64,000 bases of DNA from Turritopsis dohrnii. Taxonomy: Eukaryota; Cnidaria; Hydrozoa; Anthoathecata; Oceaniidae. The DNA lies in contig BQMF02000034.1 in the NCBI GenBank assembly GCA_027922465.2, positions 1,054,001 to 1,118,000 on the forward strand, read 5' to 3'. Under the pieces are notes generated by a model that saw only the letters and a list, made by a program, of their open reading frames with translations, was not told the DNA's origin and made no database searches. Both the position numbers and the translations under genes were made by a program. Shown one piece after another: positions 1 through 28,849 of this stretch; the stretch's first letter is position 1, and every line of letters begins with the position of its first letter.

Positions 1-1
1 C

Positions 2-139
2 CACAATGACATTGCCATAAATTTTAGAACAAATTTTCGAACGCATGAAATGTTTCTTTCCATTCAGAACTTTGAAGTTGTACGAAAAGATGAATTTCTT
101 AAAATGATGGATGCAAATTTTAGTTTAGACAAAGTTTAA
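2..139 (+). CDS. Possible 3'-terminal exon, unidentified gene (partial)
   Basis: An open frame runs in from the window edge and ends at TAA 137-139, giving 45 residues that include HEMFLSIQNFEVVRKDEFLK. The stretch is well mixed in composition and looks coding, but I do not recognise a family. A preceding intron or the upstream part of the gene would lie outside the window. No polyadenylation signal is obvious just after the stop. It could also be a chance open frame. Confidence 0.28.
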   Translation, partial: HNDIAINFRTNFRTHEMFLSIQNFEVVRKDEFLKMMDANFSLDKV

Positions 140-762
140 ACATTTCACTTTGATTAAGATACTTGAGATTATTTTATTTTACCCAATAATGAGCATACAG
201 TTTTTGGAAAAGTTTGCCTGTCATGTTTGTTTTTATATTCAAGATATATATAAAGATATGTTATTCTTGTGTTTCTTGCACTGATATTTAATTTTTGTGC
301 TTGTTATGAGTTTGTTGTTCTGTCATATCATATACACTTCGATGATGTTTCGAAATGTCTATGGAGTTTAATGATAGACATGAATGTTTTGTCTGTTTTT
401 CAGGTTTCAGTTAATCCAAGTAGATAGATCAGATTTCCAGTACGCTGTTAATTTAGTACTGAAATGGTAATTATATAACTTTTTAATTTAATTTTCATGC
501 TTTTCCATGCTTGTTGCACACATTGCTTTATTGTATGTATCCTTCCTGCATTCCGTTTGTTCTGTTCTGCTAAAAGTGTTTGTTATTCTTGATTTAGATT
601 ATTTTCACCCAAGTTGCTTATTGTTCTCTTAACATGATAACAAAACATTTGATGAGAAAAGATTATATCAGCAGTTACTGGTATGTGTCCTGTTTACTCT
701 AGATGTTTTCATTTTTGTGATTGTTATAACACCTCTCATTAAATAGGGTTTTTGTATTTTAG

Positions 763-877
763 ATCTCTGTCAAAAAAGCTGAGAAGGAGGAAATACACAA
801 AATCATGCGATAAACTAAAAACTGCTCTTGTTTCACTGACGAAAAACATGACAACAGCAGCCGCTCCTGCTAATTGA
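763..877 (+). CDS. Possible 3'-terminal exon with basic tail
   Basis: A pyrimidine-rich tract ending in TTTTAG precedes position 763. One phase then gives 37 codons to TGA 875-877, a Lys/Arg-rich stretch beginning SLSKKLRRRKYTK and ending in an Ala-rich tail. A small candidate partner exon at about 404-465 (containing QLIQVDRSDFQYAVNLVL) lies upstream, but its natural donor would create a stop at the junction, so the model is not closed. Family unknown. The exon at 2-139 may belong to the same gene through alternative splicing. Confidence 0.22.
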
Positions 878-1365
878 AAAATCACCATTTTTTATTTGCA
901 TGTGTAGAATAATATTATGCCAGGTTAAAACATATGTGAAAAATAGATAAGACTCGTGTTTAAAATAGCAAAAGCTTTTCGATAAAAATCATCTTCAGTG
1001 CATAAAAACATATAAACAAGTGAGGTGCATGTCTTTTTTATACCTTATTTTATGAAAGACTATACTTACGTTTTACAGAATATTTTTTAATAATGGCCGG
1101 CTTTAAACTTTGGCAGTGTTATGAGCTATTTGTTCCCCAATTAATTTATAAATTACATGTAAATATTTGAATAAGAAGATTTTGTCATCAGTTTTCTTAT
1201 TTATTTCTTTATTCATTCATTCATTCATTATTACTGAAACATGAAGACATGAGAAACTAATTAATTGTCTTCTGTACCCAAGGAGAAACGCACCTGAAAA
1301 GACATCTTAAAGTGGTTTTAAAAACGTTTTTAGCAGATAAAATGAAGACGTCTTTAAAACGTTAG

Positions 1366-1510
1366 AAAAAGACGTCTTAAATCCGTCTTAAACTAGTCGG
1401 ATTTGTCCGTTAAGAAAACGTCTTTTTATAACGTTTTAAAGACGTCTTTAAAAGACGTTTTCTGAACGGACAAATCCGACTAGTTTAAGACGGATTTAAG
1501 ACGTCTTTTT
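1366..1510. repeat. Near-perfect 61-bp inverted repeat (foldback element)
   Basis: The left arm 1366-1426 and right arm 1450-1510 are reverse complements with one mismatch over 61 bp, separated by a 23-bp AT-rich spacer that itself contains a palindrome around GACGTC. The arms are built of repeated AAGACGTCTT/AAACGTCTTT motifs, and more copies of the motif lie just upstream at 1298-1365. This is the structure of a foldback or MITE-type element. It carries no coding sequence. Confidence 0.75.
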
Positions 1511-2291
1511 GCCGGCTGGGTTCTCTTATCACAGACAGAGCAATCTTTATCTCTATGCGGCTCTACACGATCGACGAACAATACGGGCATGTTTATCCAT
1601 TGTCTTAACAGAAGATTCTTTTTGTCGCAACAACAACAAAGAATCTCATTGTTAGTAACATAAAAAGTAAGCATCATCGTACCCAATGTTTCTTGTTATT
1701 TCGCCATTTGAATAGTGAAAAGACAAGAAATACTGGGTACAAGGTTGAATAAAGTATTCGCTGAGAGTTCGATTGGCATTCGAATTTTTTTGTAAAAGAC
1801 TTGTGGCTGGAAAATTTGATGTAATATTTTGATGTTAGTGACATCTAGATTTACTCGTAAAATGTTGGTGAAAAAAATTTTTAGGAACTTGAAACTTTCA
1901 GGAAACCTTGTTACATGGCTACTGATGCTCTGATATAGTTTTGTTTTGCAAATAAAACTCATCAAGTGTCGGTTTCAACAGCTTAAATAATGGATATTTG
2001 AAATTAAATTTTAACTAATTTTGTCGCTGTTGTTTTGAAAGAATAGAGAAGAAAGAAAACAATGATGCAGTGGAAGAGTAAGTTTATTCATTTAGCTATC
2101 CAAAAAATATAGGGCTACATAGTTAATATTCTGTTTATTTTCCAGAAATTCAGTCATAAAGGAAACAACTGAATTTGAGAACGGAGCTTTTTCTTTTCCT
2201 TGCAATGCTAGATATCATGCTTTAAATGCGCATGCGTATAATAAGATTCCGCATTTTTAGTGAAACTGAACGGACGTGACGCACAAGTGGA

Positions 2292-3011
2292 GGTCGGCCT
2301 TAATAATGACGACGTTTACGCGCCAAAATTTGAACTATCAGGATTCATACAAGAAGAACCTTCACCATGTAAAGGTTTTCAGGTATATAAATTCACCATG
2401 TAAATGGAATTGTTTCCTTATTAGCGTCAAGTATATTTTGCGTGACCAACAAACAAACCGACAGAGAATTAGGGACTGACTATCTAAGAATGAATGAATG
2501 AATGAATGAATGAATGAATGAATGAATAATATTTATTTGTCAACAAAAAGAATACTAAGATGCTAAAATAAATACAATTTGACTGGAGACCATCCCAATA
2601 GACTTATCTAAACAGAGGGGGTGGCCACCAAAATAAATAATACAAATAGCAAAAGAGCCATACACTAAAATGCAAGAAAAAGACGAATAAATAAACAAAG
2701 AACAACAAAAAAAACAACATAAAAAACAAACAACAACAAAAAACAAACAAAAAAAACAAAAAAAAACAAAAACAACAACAAAAAATTGCTCAATTATTAG
2801 ATACTGTCTGTGTATTGTGATAAGAAGAAACCACTGACAAGGTTTTTTAGTTGGCTTAGAGGTATGGAACTTAGTTTCAGGTGACTAAAAGTAGATTGGA
2901 AAAAATTCCAACAAGGTGCTGTTGCTCACCACAACAAAACATAAACAGGAGAGGTGAAAATAATCTTTGGACCAAAACTAACATACAACACTATAATATG
3001 GGGCTACGAAA
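2292..3011 (+). repeat. Direct repeat copy A (interrupted)
   Basis: This sequence matches 4680-4968 in the same orientation with only scattered differences. Copy A differs from copy B mainly by about 425 extra bases inserted after GGGACTGACTATC. The two copies flank the broken integrase gene at 3014-4100. I cannot tell whether they are LTRs, internal repeats of one transposon, or a later duplication. Confidence 0.7.
2482..2905 (-). mobile_element. 3' end of a non-LTR retrotransposon (CR1/L2-like)
   Basis: These about 425 bases are absent from the sister repeat copy at 4680-4968, so they are an insertion. Read on the minus strand the segment ends in a (ATTC)n tail (AATG repeats at 2487-2526), preceded by TTGACAAATAAATATT. 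That arrangement is typical of the 3' end of CR1/L2-type LINEs. No reverse transcriptase coding remains: the copy is 5'-truncated. The far end is A/C-rich simple sequence. Confidence 0.5.
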
Positions 3012-3013
3012 TA

Positions 3014-4100
3014 AAGTGTGAATGGGCTAGATGGCTTCCAGAATTCCAGTGTATGAATTTGTGTATAGTTAGTTTTGTTTAGTTTATGCCACTAACTTAA
3101 TACACACTGATGGTTACAGTTTTTATCATATTTTGTTTAGTTGCTATGAATGTTTCTTATGTGAGAAGCATAAAAAAATCACCATTTGAAGCAGTATTTG
3201 ATCAGAAACCTAATATCAATGGTACAAGAATACCTAATGTATTTGAAACTACCAATCCATTGGCAGATTTTTCAATTTCTGAACCACTTTTGCATGATCA
3301 AATTGATGATATCATGCAAGAAACTCCAGTTGCTAATGATGGTAAGTATTTCACTATCAGCATGTTTTACTCAACTTGAAGCCAATTTATCCATTTATGC
3401 ATTTTATTGGTGACAGAATGTGTTGTTGATGATGTTGGTAGAGAAGAGATTGTGGAAACTGAGGAAAGTGTAGCAAATTTGTCAAGGAAAAGGCACAGAG
3501 AGGAGACAGCTACATTGATAGAAGAAAATGCAGAGTTTATGAAAAGAAAGCATGAAAGAAGCAGGAAGCGTGCTGTTGGGGATTTCGATATTGGTGACAA
3601 TGTGGTTTTACATGTAAATAAGACAGATAGAAGGGGAGCTACACTCAGAAATATACCATGTGTCATCATCCATAAAACATCATGTGGTGTCCAACCTTGA
3701 TATCGGGTCCTGTGTGAGGTCGGAGTTATTTCTAAGCTTGTCAGCTCCTCAAGCTTAAAGCAGGTTCCCAGGTGTTGTGAAGACTGGACCAAAAGATGTC
3801 AAAATAAGCATTAGGGAGGCCGCTAGGAAGTTGCTTTCTACTCAAGTTAAATCCTGTATACATGTGTTAAAGTTGCCATGTAATAAAAGCCAATGTTCTT
3901 GTTTTGCTGCTGGTATCTCTTGTTCCTCAAGATGCCATAAGTCGGATAGTAGCACCTGTCAAAACAAAGAAACAAGAAAGAATGAAGGTCCTGCCCTCTC
4001 AACTTTTGGAGGCTCATTCTTAGTTGATGGAATAAACTATAGCATTTCAAATACTTGTTCTATTGACACATGGCTGTCCGTGCTCATTGAAACTCATTGA
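3014..4100 (+). pseudogene. KRBA2-like integrase transposon gene, broken
   Basis: Successive open segments resemble the C-terminal half of the KRAB-A-domain-containing-2-like / Ginger-type integrase proteins. First comes a piece with WARWLPEFQ, then MNVSYVRSIKKSPFEAVF, then KRSRKRAVGDFDIGDNVVL-type sequence with DRRGATLRNIPCVIIHKTSC. A Cys-rich zinc-knuckle-like tail follows (CNKSQCSC, CSSRCHKSDSSTCQ), and then the FLVDGINYSISNTCSIDTW motif. An in-frame TGA at about 3698 and a frame change near 3770 interrupt it, and the catalytic core upstream is missing. It lies between direct repeats 2292-3011 and 4680-4968, so it is a dead transposon fragment and not a host gene. Confidence 0.65.
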
Positions 4101-4261
4101 AACATCCAAGGTAGGGAAACTTTTTGAACATGTGAAAAAAGGAAATTTCAGTGAGGCTAAATGGCAGGTTGCTTCGGATCTTGGCTTAACAGATAATGAA
4201 CGTGTAGATTTTTTTTGATAGGGGCTCAAATTGAAAAGGCTGTAGTTGCATTCCATAAAAT

Positions 4262-4363
4262 CCTTCTTTTAATTTCCTCTAAATCACTGTCATCAGATAA
4301 ACCAGATAAAGGAAAATCTTCGATGCACGACGAAGAGGAAGAATCGTAACTCTCATCTGCCAT
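4262..4363 (-). other. Short acidic N-terminal exon, probable transposon remnant
   Basis: On the minus strand an ATG at 4363-4361 opens a frame beginning MADESYDSSSSSCIEDFPL, continuing with an acidic SDDSDLEEIKRR stretch and closing a few codons beyond a possible splice site. Acidic Ser-rich starts of this kind are common in first exons of transposon genes. It lies between the integrase relic and repeat copy B, which makes a transposon origin likely. No family can be assigned. Confidence 0.25.
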
Positions 4364-4679
4364 TTCGTGGAAATATTATATTTCAATATAACTGCTTCTT
4401 TTTCTTAAGTTCACTAATAATATTATCTTTTCAACATTTCAATTTACTCTTTACAACTGTGTTTTTTATCTTTTTGAAAGCTAATTTTGTTTATCATCCC
4501 CAATGACGTCATGAGTCTTTCTCTCTTTTAAAAAAAGAAAAGTTTTGGGCATTGTTTCGGGATGAAAAGTATTTTTTTAAAAAGTCAAAATAAGATTTTC
4601 AAGTAAATCAATAGTACTGAATTCATTTGTGTTAATTTCAATATATGATATTTTTGACCGAACCACTCCTTTAATAAAG

Positions 4680-4968
4680 GCCGGCGTTAATAATGACGAC
4701 ATTTACGCGCCAAAATTTGAACTATCAGGATTCATACAAGAAGAACCTTCACCATGTAAAGGTTTTCAGGTAAATTCACCATGTAAATGGAATTGTTTCC
4801 TTATTAGCGTCAAGTATATTTTGCGTGACCAACAAACAAACCGACAGAGAATTAGGGACTGACTATCAAGGTGCTGTTGCTCACCACAACAAAACAAAAA
4901 CAGGAGAGGTGAAAATAATCTTTGGACCAAAACTAACATACAACACTATAATATGGGGCTATGAAACT
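4680..4968 (+). repeat. Direct repeat copy B
   Basis: This is the uninterrupted partner of 2292-3011. It starts at GGCCGGCGTTAATAATGACG and ends at ATATGGGGCTATGAAA, and no homology is seen beyond either border. Its continuous form defines the LINE insertion point in copy A. Confidence 0.7.
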
Positions 4969-5814
4969 GTTAAAAAATACAGCGTGATAGTCTGCCTACA
5001 ACACATTGCATTACAATATTGTGGATCAAATATATACTACAATGTCTTGGGACCTGTTCCCAAATTTTTTTGCCCCAATTTTTTCATCACCACACCACAG
5101 TACTTGTGCCCAATATCACAAAACAAGAATAATATCAAATGCCCTATTGGTTCTCAATATTTGACTGAAAAACACATTGTGTCTATAAGTATCTAATGCA
5201 ATGTTTCACATTGACGTCGTAAGAGTTTGAATGCTGAGAACTAAAAGAACTGATTATCAAATTTTATATGATATTCAGATTCAAGCTTTGCTCACTGGAA
5301 CTGCTGTTGAACATCAAGTTCACACAGAATTATGTTATGACTATAATAGACGAGTGTTCTAGTGACAAACATGTGCATGGTTCTTTGGTCACAGCTCATT
5401 ATTAGATGCTCTCTCTATATACACTTCAAGATTAAAACTTGTAAGTTGTGTTAAGCCAGATCTAACATTGATCTAACTGATAACTAGGCTTTTTTGTGAA
5501 GCATAATTGTGATTCTGTTCCATCATTTTTTTAGTTACTGTGATAACTGACTTTTCTTGTTATTTCAATCATAAGAACCTGGTGAGTTTCAGTGGAAACA
5601 CTCCAGGGGTGTAACATTTGTATAAAGCATAGAAGTGTACTTCTTCTTTTATCAAGGTTCTTGTTTTACTCTGACCTATTAATTTTCATAATATCAAAAC
5701 AATAAATTGATAATCAAGAAGAAATTTATATAGATGAAAAGCATGATAAACGTTATTGACCATTTTTAACTGACCATTTTAAAAATTATGTTAATTATGT
5801 TTTCAGTGTAAGCA
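4969..5814. other. No gene seen; 5' flank of the ABCC gene
   Basis: AT-rich sequence with no supported coding. The last bases form a pyrimidine-rich tract and TTTTCAG at about 5800-5807, just before the ABCC start codon. This suggests that a 5'-untranslated exon lies further upstream. I cannot place the promoter. Confidence 0.4.
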
Positions 5815-23458
<17,644 letters not shown>

Positions 23459-24235
23459 GCGATTTCCATCTTGTTAGTGTTTTTGAAGATGTGGTCGCTG
23501 ATTTGATTGGTTTAAACAGATGTGGTCGCTGATTGGATTGGTTTAAACGTCGGAGACAAGTCATTGTTGCCAATAAATTGGTTAAACGAACAAAAAGTAA
23601 AAGATGTTTTTTTCTGTTGGTGTTCAGCAACAGTGTTGATTAACCCGTAAAAACATTTCACATGGGATACTGATCTTTATAATATTTATTTATGTCACTA
23701 TTTGTTTACAAGTATTATTATACATCGACTCGTACATTAAAGCCATTTTGTGAAAGCATTGTCAAGAATTCTATTAATGTGTCTCTGTTGTTATTGATGC
23801 TTGCACAACCTCGAACCCAGGGTCTCTTGCCTTTTCGATATACGGGATGTTATTTTAGATAAACCACCACAGGTATCTTAACTTAGAAATGCAATGTTCA
23901 TAATTTTCACTTGTTCGTATCGTTTCCAAAGTGTATTATACAGGGAAATGTTTGTATACAGGGAAATCTTAGAGGACACCTATTTTGTCCTGAATGAAAG
24001 TTTGAGCTTGGAAATACCTTCTTTTTTTCATGGACACAGTGGAGAAAGACATGGGTTAAAAAGCCTCTGCAGGATTAGCAAGGTTGAAAATTTGAAAGTA
24101 GACATCAAACAAACATTCTAGCTTTTTTAAACCATCTTACAGAATAACTGATGGATAAAATGTTTGTTTTTTGAACATCCCTTTACTACTTAAGTCACAG
24201 GCAACTAAATGAATTAAGCTGCTAAGAATGTACCG

Positions 24236-24400
24236 TGGACTCTCTGTAATTCGACTTTCCATTACTCGAACTTTCTTATAGTCGAACTAAATCTCTGCGG
24301 GCCCCCTCAAGGTAAAATCTACCAATATCACTCTCTATAACTGGAACTCTCTATTATAATTCGAACGATTTTGTTTTCCCCTTCGAGTTAGAGAGTCTAC
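24236..24400. mobile_element. Tigger-type MITE
   Basis: The ends GTGGACTCTCTGTAATTCGA and CGAGTTAGAGAGTCTACT are imperfect inverted repeats with internal GGAACTCTCTATTATAATTC-type motifs. About 165 bp, non-coding. Confidence 0.6.
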
Positions 24401-25143
24401 TCTTAGGTTCCTAATAAACGTCCCGGGACACTTATTAATTTTTCGATTTTGGCTTTGGCTACTGTAATGAACCAGGCCATATAGCGAGTGTTTTGGCGGC
24501 TGTAGGTAAAAAGTAGGCAAGTCCTGGATGACGCAGGCAGGCGGTGTGGTGAGTTAAAAAATGAACAGGCTAAAAACACGATTTGCAAGATGGTGGAGGA
24601 GGAGCGGTTCAGACGCCAAATCTTTGGACTGGTACAACAAAATGCATATTGATGCTGGTTTTCATTTTCAATTGAATAGTTAAATAAGTAGGTATTCGAA
24701 AACAAGTAATTTTATTTATTCGAATGGGATTTGAAAACAAACTGGTAAAGCAATTTTAGTAAAAGCTAAGCGACAGTATTAATATTATTTTTACCTCTTT
24801 CGACAATTTACCCTGGATTACCTCCTCACTTCTTGAAGCTACTATTAACAATGAGGGTCTTGCGAAGGAGGTCTTAGACAACAGTTTTACTCTGAACTTG
24901 GGCTATAGGAAGAAGCTGTATTATAATATACTTTTATGGGGCACAGGCTGGAGGGAGGGAACCTAAATGTTTTTATTGATTTTAAATAAACTTAACACAA
25001 AAATGGGCACTGCACTGGAGAAATTATTCTCATGGAAAATCACCTTGTAAATGATGTTCATATTTTCTAAGTTTGCATCAATCAATTTGATATTTTTTTT
25101 TTTTTGTGCCATGATAAAAAGTCAGTTTTTAAATTTTCAAATA

Positions 25144-26191
25144 CCCTAACACGAGGTTTGGACCAACCAGGATACTTGGACCAGTAGCTGGTAAAGAAGA
25201 TGAATAGCTTAATTTGTGAAGAGAAACATAGACTACTCACAATATTTTTCTTTTTTGGATTAAAGCTAATCAAATAAAATGAAATCATCTTCTAATGCTT
25301 TACTTTTGTAAAAAGTTCAGGCACCAGTTTCATGGATGAGACCAAAAACGGTCGAAAACTGCCTTTTCAAAATGGGTACCTTGCCACACCACACATTTTT
25401 TACAAATGTAAGAATTTCACATATATAATTTGAATGAGAACTATGTGAAATTTCATTATACATGGTGAAAGGTATAGTCTATCATGGTTTACAAAATTGT
25501 GGTGTTTGTCATCACTCTGTCATTTTTGTCAAAATGGAGTAACTTGGACCACCTTGACTGTATCCAATGTCACTGAAGGAATTTAGCATATTTGCAAACT
25601 TTATGATGCAATTGGAAATTCTTTCTTGTCTTCTACAGTGTATTTAACCAGTGAGATATATAAAGATAGGTAATTCACTTAAATTAGGGACCCATTGTGA
25701 TTTCACAAAGCATGATACATTGCAACTGAACTGAAAATGACAAATGGGGGATATATAGGTATTCATTTGAATTGATGTTTGGTATATTCCAGCTTGGTGC
25801 ACAGAACTTATCAATAATTCATAATCACACTCTGTTGGGCAAGTATATAATTGAAATAATTTCTGATTCCATGTTGAAAATTACTTTTCTAGTCGTTTGT
25901 TGTTCCAGAACTTCCTTTTTTTGTTTTTAAAAACTTGTTCATGGTCCAAGTAACCCCAAGTAGTGCTAACTTGAGAAATACAAAGGAAGCTTTTGGTGGT
26001 CCAAGTTGCCCCAAGCCGTGGTTACTTTTTTAAAAAAATGGGTTTCTGACTGCCTTAGGCTTTTCCGACATATATATTGAGTCAGAAAATACTAACTCTC
26101 TCTTTCATGGGAAAAACATGACAAGCTTTTCCAAAGAAATGCACAAGCTATTTTAGCTGAAAAATGGTCCAAGTAACCCTGTGTTATGGTA
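25144..26191. mobile_element. Possible TIR element with GGTCCAAGT repeats
   Basis: The left end ACCCTAACACGAGGTTTGGA is roughly inverse to the right end GTAACCCTGTGTTATGGT. The unit (T)GGTCCAAGT(A/T)(A/G)CCC recurs in both orientations within it (about 25170, 25545, 25945, 26000, 26165). Borders are approximate and there is no coding. Confidence 0.35.
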
Positions 26192-27103
26192 ATCATTTTC
26201 ATTCCCGAGATATTGCCTTTAAAGTTTATGCTAAGGACTTAAAGACTCCATTAGCAACATGACATCACAAAGGTTCTGGAAGAAATAGCTGACATACAAA
26301 TATGTCAATAACTCTGAAAATTTCAATGATACACTGCTAGAATTTTGTATGTATAGTGGCCAACACCTAATTATCATTATCTTTATTTATTACCAAGCTA
26401 CACACAATCTGTTTTACGATAACGAATTTCCGTAAAGTTTTTGTTTGAATTTCGGTGAAACATTCTTGTATAGATGTATATAATATTGCAAACTTATCAG
26501 TGGCCCATTAATTACTTTTAATCTGTAATCTAAAACAATTCCTTTGGAAAAACCAGAAAGTATTGAATAATGTTATTTTTCTCTTGCAACGTTCCACAGA
26601 TTACACACTGCCCATAGTGGTGGTGTAGGTTTATGTTATCTTGATTTTCATTTTTTCTGAATGCTGGACATTCTGCTTTCATTCCTATTATATTCTCTTA
26701 CTGAGTGCTTTGTAGAGAGGAATAATCAATAGGCGGGTTCTAAGCTAGGCTGAAAGAGCGTTCGTTGATCGGACACTGCCCTCTACGTTTGTTTTTTTAA
26801 ATTTATTTTGCTTTAAAAGCTTCAAAAATCACTCCTTGTATAGGGGGATCACAGGTGTATCCCACCGAAATACAAGTAAACTTCGAAATGGAGCGTTTTA
26901 AAGGGAAGGTTGCTTTCCATTGTTAACTGCAAGAATGCAAAAAGTCAATTAAATTTCCATATTATTATTATATCAATTCAATTATTAATGCAATGATAGT
27001 GCAGTATGGGGATATTCTTTTTGTATTGTACTCAAGGGCTATAAGCTTTTGATAGATTTTCTGGAAACAGATTTAATATTTCATTGAATTTCTTTTAGGA
27101 AAA

Positions 27104-28599
27104 ATGACCAAGAAATCTAAAAAAAAGGCTTTAAAGACAGGATATCGATCTGCAGAGAGTGCAAGAGTGACCACAGTTTGTTTCTCTGCAAACATCACAC
27201 GAGAAGGTCTTCCACTGTTTTTATTTACGATTGTTCTTTTTTTTGAAATGCTAGCGTTATAGTTGTTTGATACCACGTTTAGATAAATGCAATCCTGCCA
27301 GGCAAGTTCCAGATTACAGTGATGAATATGAACGAAATTGTTTGTGGCGTAAAAGGTCTAAAGGAGAGTTAAAACGCCTAAAGAAGGAAAAACAGCAACA
27401 GATGCTTGCTTTGTACGAAGAAGAGAATCAGAAACGCCATGTTTATCCGATTGATGTGTGGTTTTTGATTGGACGTTTTATCACACCAGAGCAAGTGAAA
27501 ACCTTCTGCTGTATCTGTAAGAGTTCGTACTTGGTATCCACCACCAAGCAATTTTGGATAGGGTTATATAAGAGGTATTGTTATAGACGTGTATTCTTAT
27601 CACACGGTGAGTAGTATGCTCATTGGCGACTAACATGTTGCTGTAGCCACTAACAGTGAGAAATTTCCTCCATATCGCTGTCCTCGGGGTGGTTTCGAAC
27701 CCACGACAATTCGAACGTAAGGCCTCGGCTACACAACTACACTGCTGTAGCAATCACCCTGAAGCTTTTCAATGCTCTAAAAACAATTTCGTAGAATGCC
27801 CATCCCTTGTTATTTGTGCTCCATCCCTTGTTATTTGTGTTATTTTTCGAATTATATCTTTCCATATAAAAGAGAGTCTCATAATAACCCATAGAAATCA
27901 AAAAATGTGACCTCTGTTAACTGTTTGAACCTTAAGAAACCTGGATCTGTGTTGTACATTACCTTTTCTTTCACAACAAATACACAGCCAATAAAAATCA
28001 CTTCTTTCACCTTTAGGCACGTTACTGATTATAAAACCTTACCAAGTCATTTGCAACCGAATGCAATTGGAACGAATGTTGGACTTAAGGCAAGAGTGCT
28101 TCGTGCTATTTTCCATGTATACAAACCTCTTTCGGAAAAGCTAGTATACTCTATTCCTATCACGAATTCCTCTGATCAAATTGAGAACCGAACTTGCGAG
28201 CAGTATTGGTGGAACCAATTGGTTTCGTGTAGACGAAACATGAAGATATGGACTTATTATTTCAAATTAATTCCTCAAAAGTATTTGCAAAAGAAAGAAA
28301 ATTTATTCAAGTTGAAAGATTTGATCCACTATAATTCGGAAGAACATTACCAATTACTTCGTGTTACGGCGCCATCTTTCACCAACATTCGAAATGTCGT
28401 TGGCATGCATCTTACTAGCGTCAACATAGCCGTCAGCCGAGACTTGAAGCAACACAAGTTGAAATTGACGTTTCATGATTATAATTCTACGGGGAAATAT
28501 TTTAGCAGCCTGGGTACACCAGTTATTATTGAGCCTGTGTTTGATGTGCAAATTTTGAATTGGTGGCATCCAGACTATCCTCATCCCTTCGACAATTAG
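27104..28599 (+). CDS. TMEM183: TMEM183-like protein
   Basis: Matches the vertebrate TMEM183 family. An N-terminal MTKKSKKKALKTGYRSAESA-like basic start and a Lys-rich ELKRLKKEKQQQ region lead to an F-box-like segment (YPIDVWFLIGRFITPEQVKT ... CICKSSYLVS ... FWIGLYKRY). Then come ARVLRAIFHVYKPL and the conserved end with HHRV-like QHKLKLTFHD and DVQILNWWHPDYPHPF. Exons: about 27104-27206 or a shorter version, about 27255-27610 and 28017-28599. Exon 2 to 3 joins in frame only with a GTAGTA donor at 27611. The first junction is unresolved: canonical sites give the wrong phase, and a GTGACC or GTTTGT donor joined to 27255 would fit. AATAAATAAATAAA at 28653 is a probable polyadenylation signal. 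Cellular function is poorly known. Confidence 0.85.
27655..27760 (-). mobile_element. tRNA-derived SINE fragment in TMEM183 intron
   Basis: On the minus strand GTAGTTGTGTAGCCGAGGCC resembles an A box and GGGTTCGAAACC matches the pol III B box, about 35 bases apart, as in a tRNA or SINE head. Cloverleaf arms are not convincing, so I favour a SINE over a functional tRNA gene. Confidence 0.5.
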
Positions 28600-28849
28600 A
28601 TGTATTCCCAACGGGTTTCATTAGTGGAAAATTTTTCAATTTTGTAGAGAGTTTAATAAATAAATAAATTCAATCTCCAACGTAAACAGCAAAAAGATTG
28701 CATTCTTGCATAGGAAGTTATGCAGTGAAACTGTAATCTCTATTTCTTGTTATGTGCAGGTTTCTTTCTGACTGTTATGTGCAGGTTATCTTCATTCCAC
28801 CTACTTCGTTTAAATAACTTGAAAAATATTCTGCTTATCTGTTCAGTCA

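Larger units (their letters stand above)
23459..27103. other. Intergenic region, transposon fragments only
   Basis: No supported gene. AATAAA at about 23571 may serve the ABCC transcript. A Tigger MITE lies at 24236-24400 and a TIR-like element at about 25144-26191. The open frames here are short and have no recognisable motif. Confidence 0.4.

Noticed and set aside
2555..2746. Cys/Phe-rich minus-strand frame
   Set aside because: Simple A/C-rich sequence within the LINE tail insertion.
27670..27745. A functional tRNA gene on the minus strand
   Set aside because: B box is good but acceptor and anticodon arms do not pair convincingly; a SINE head is more likely.
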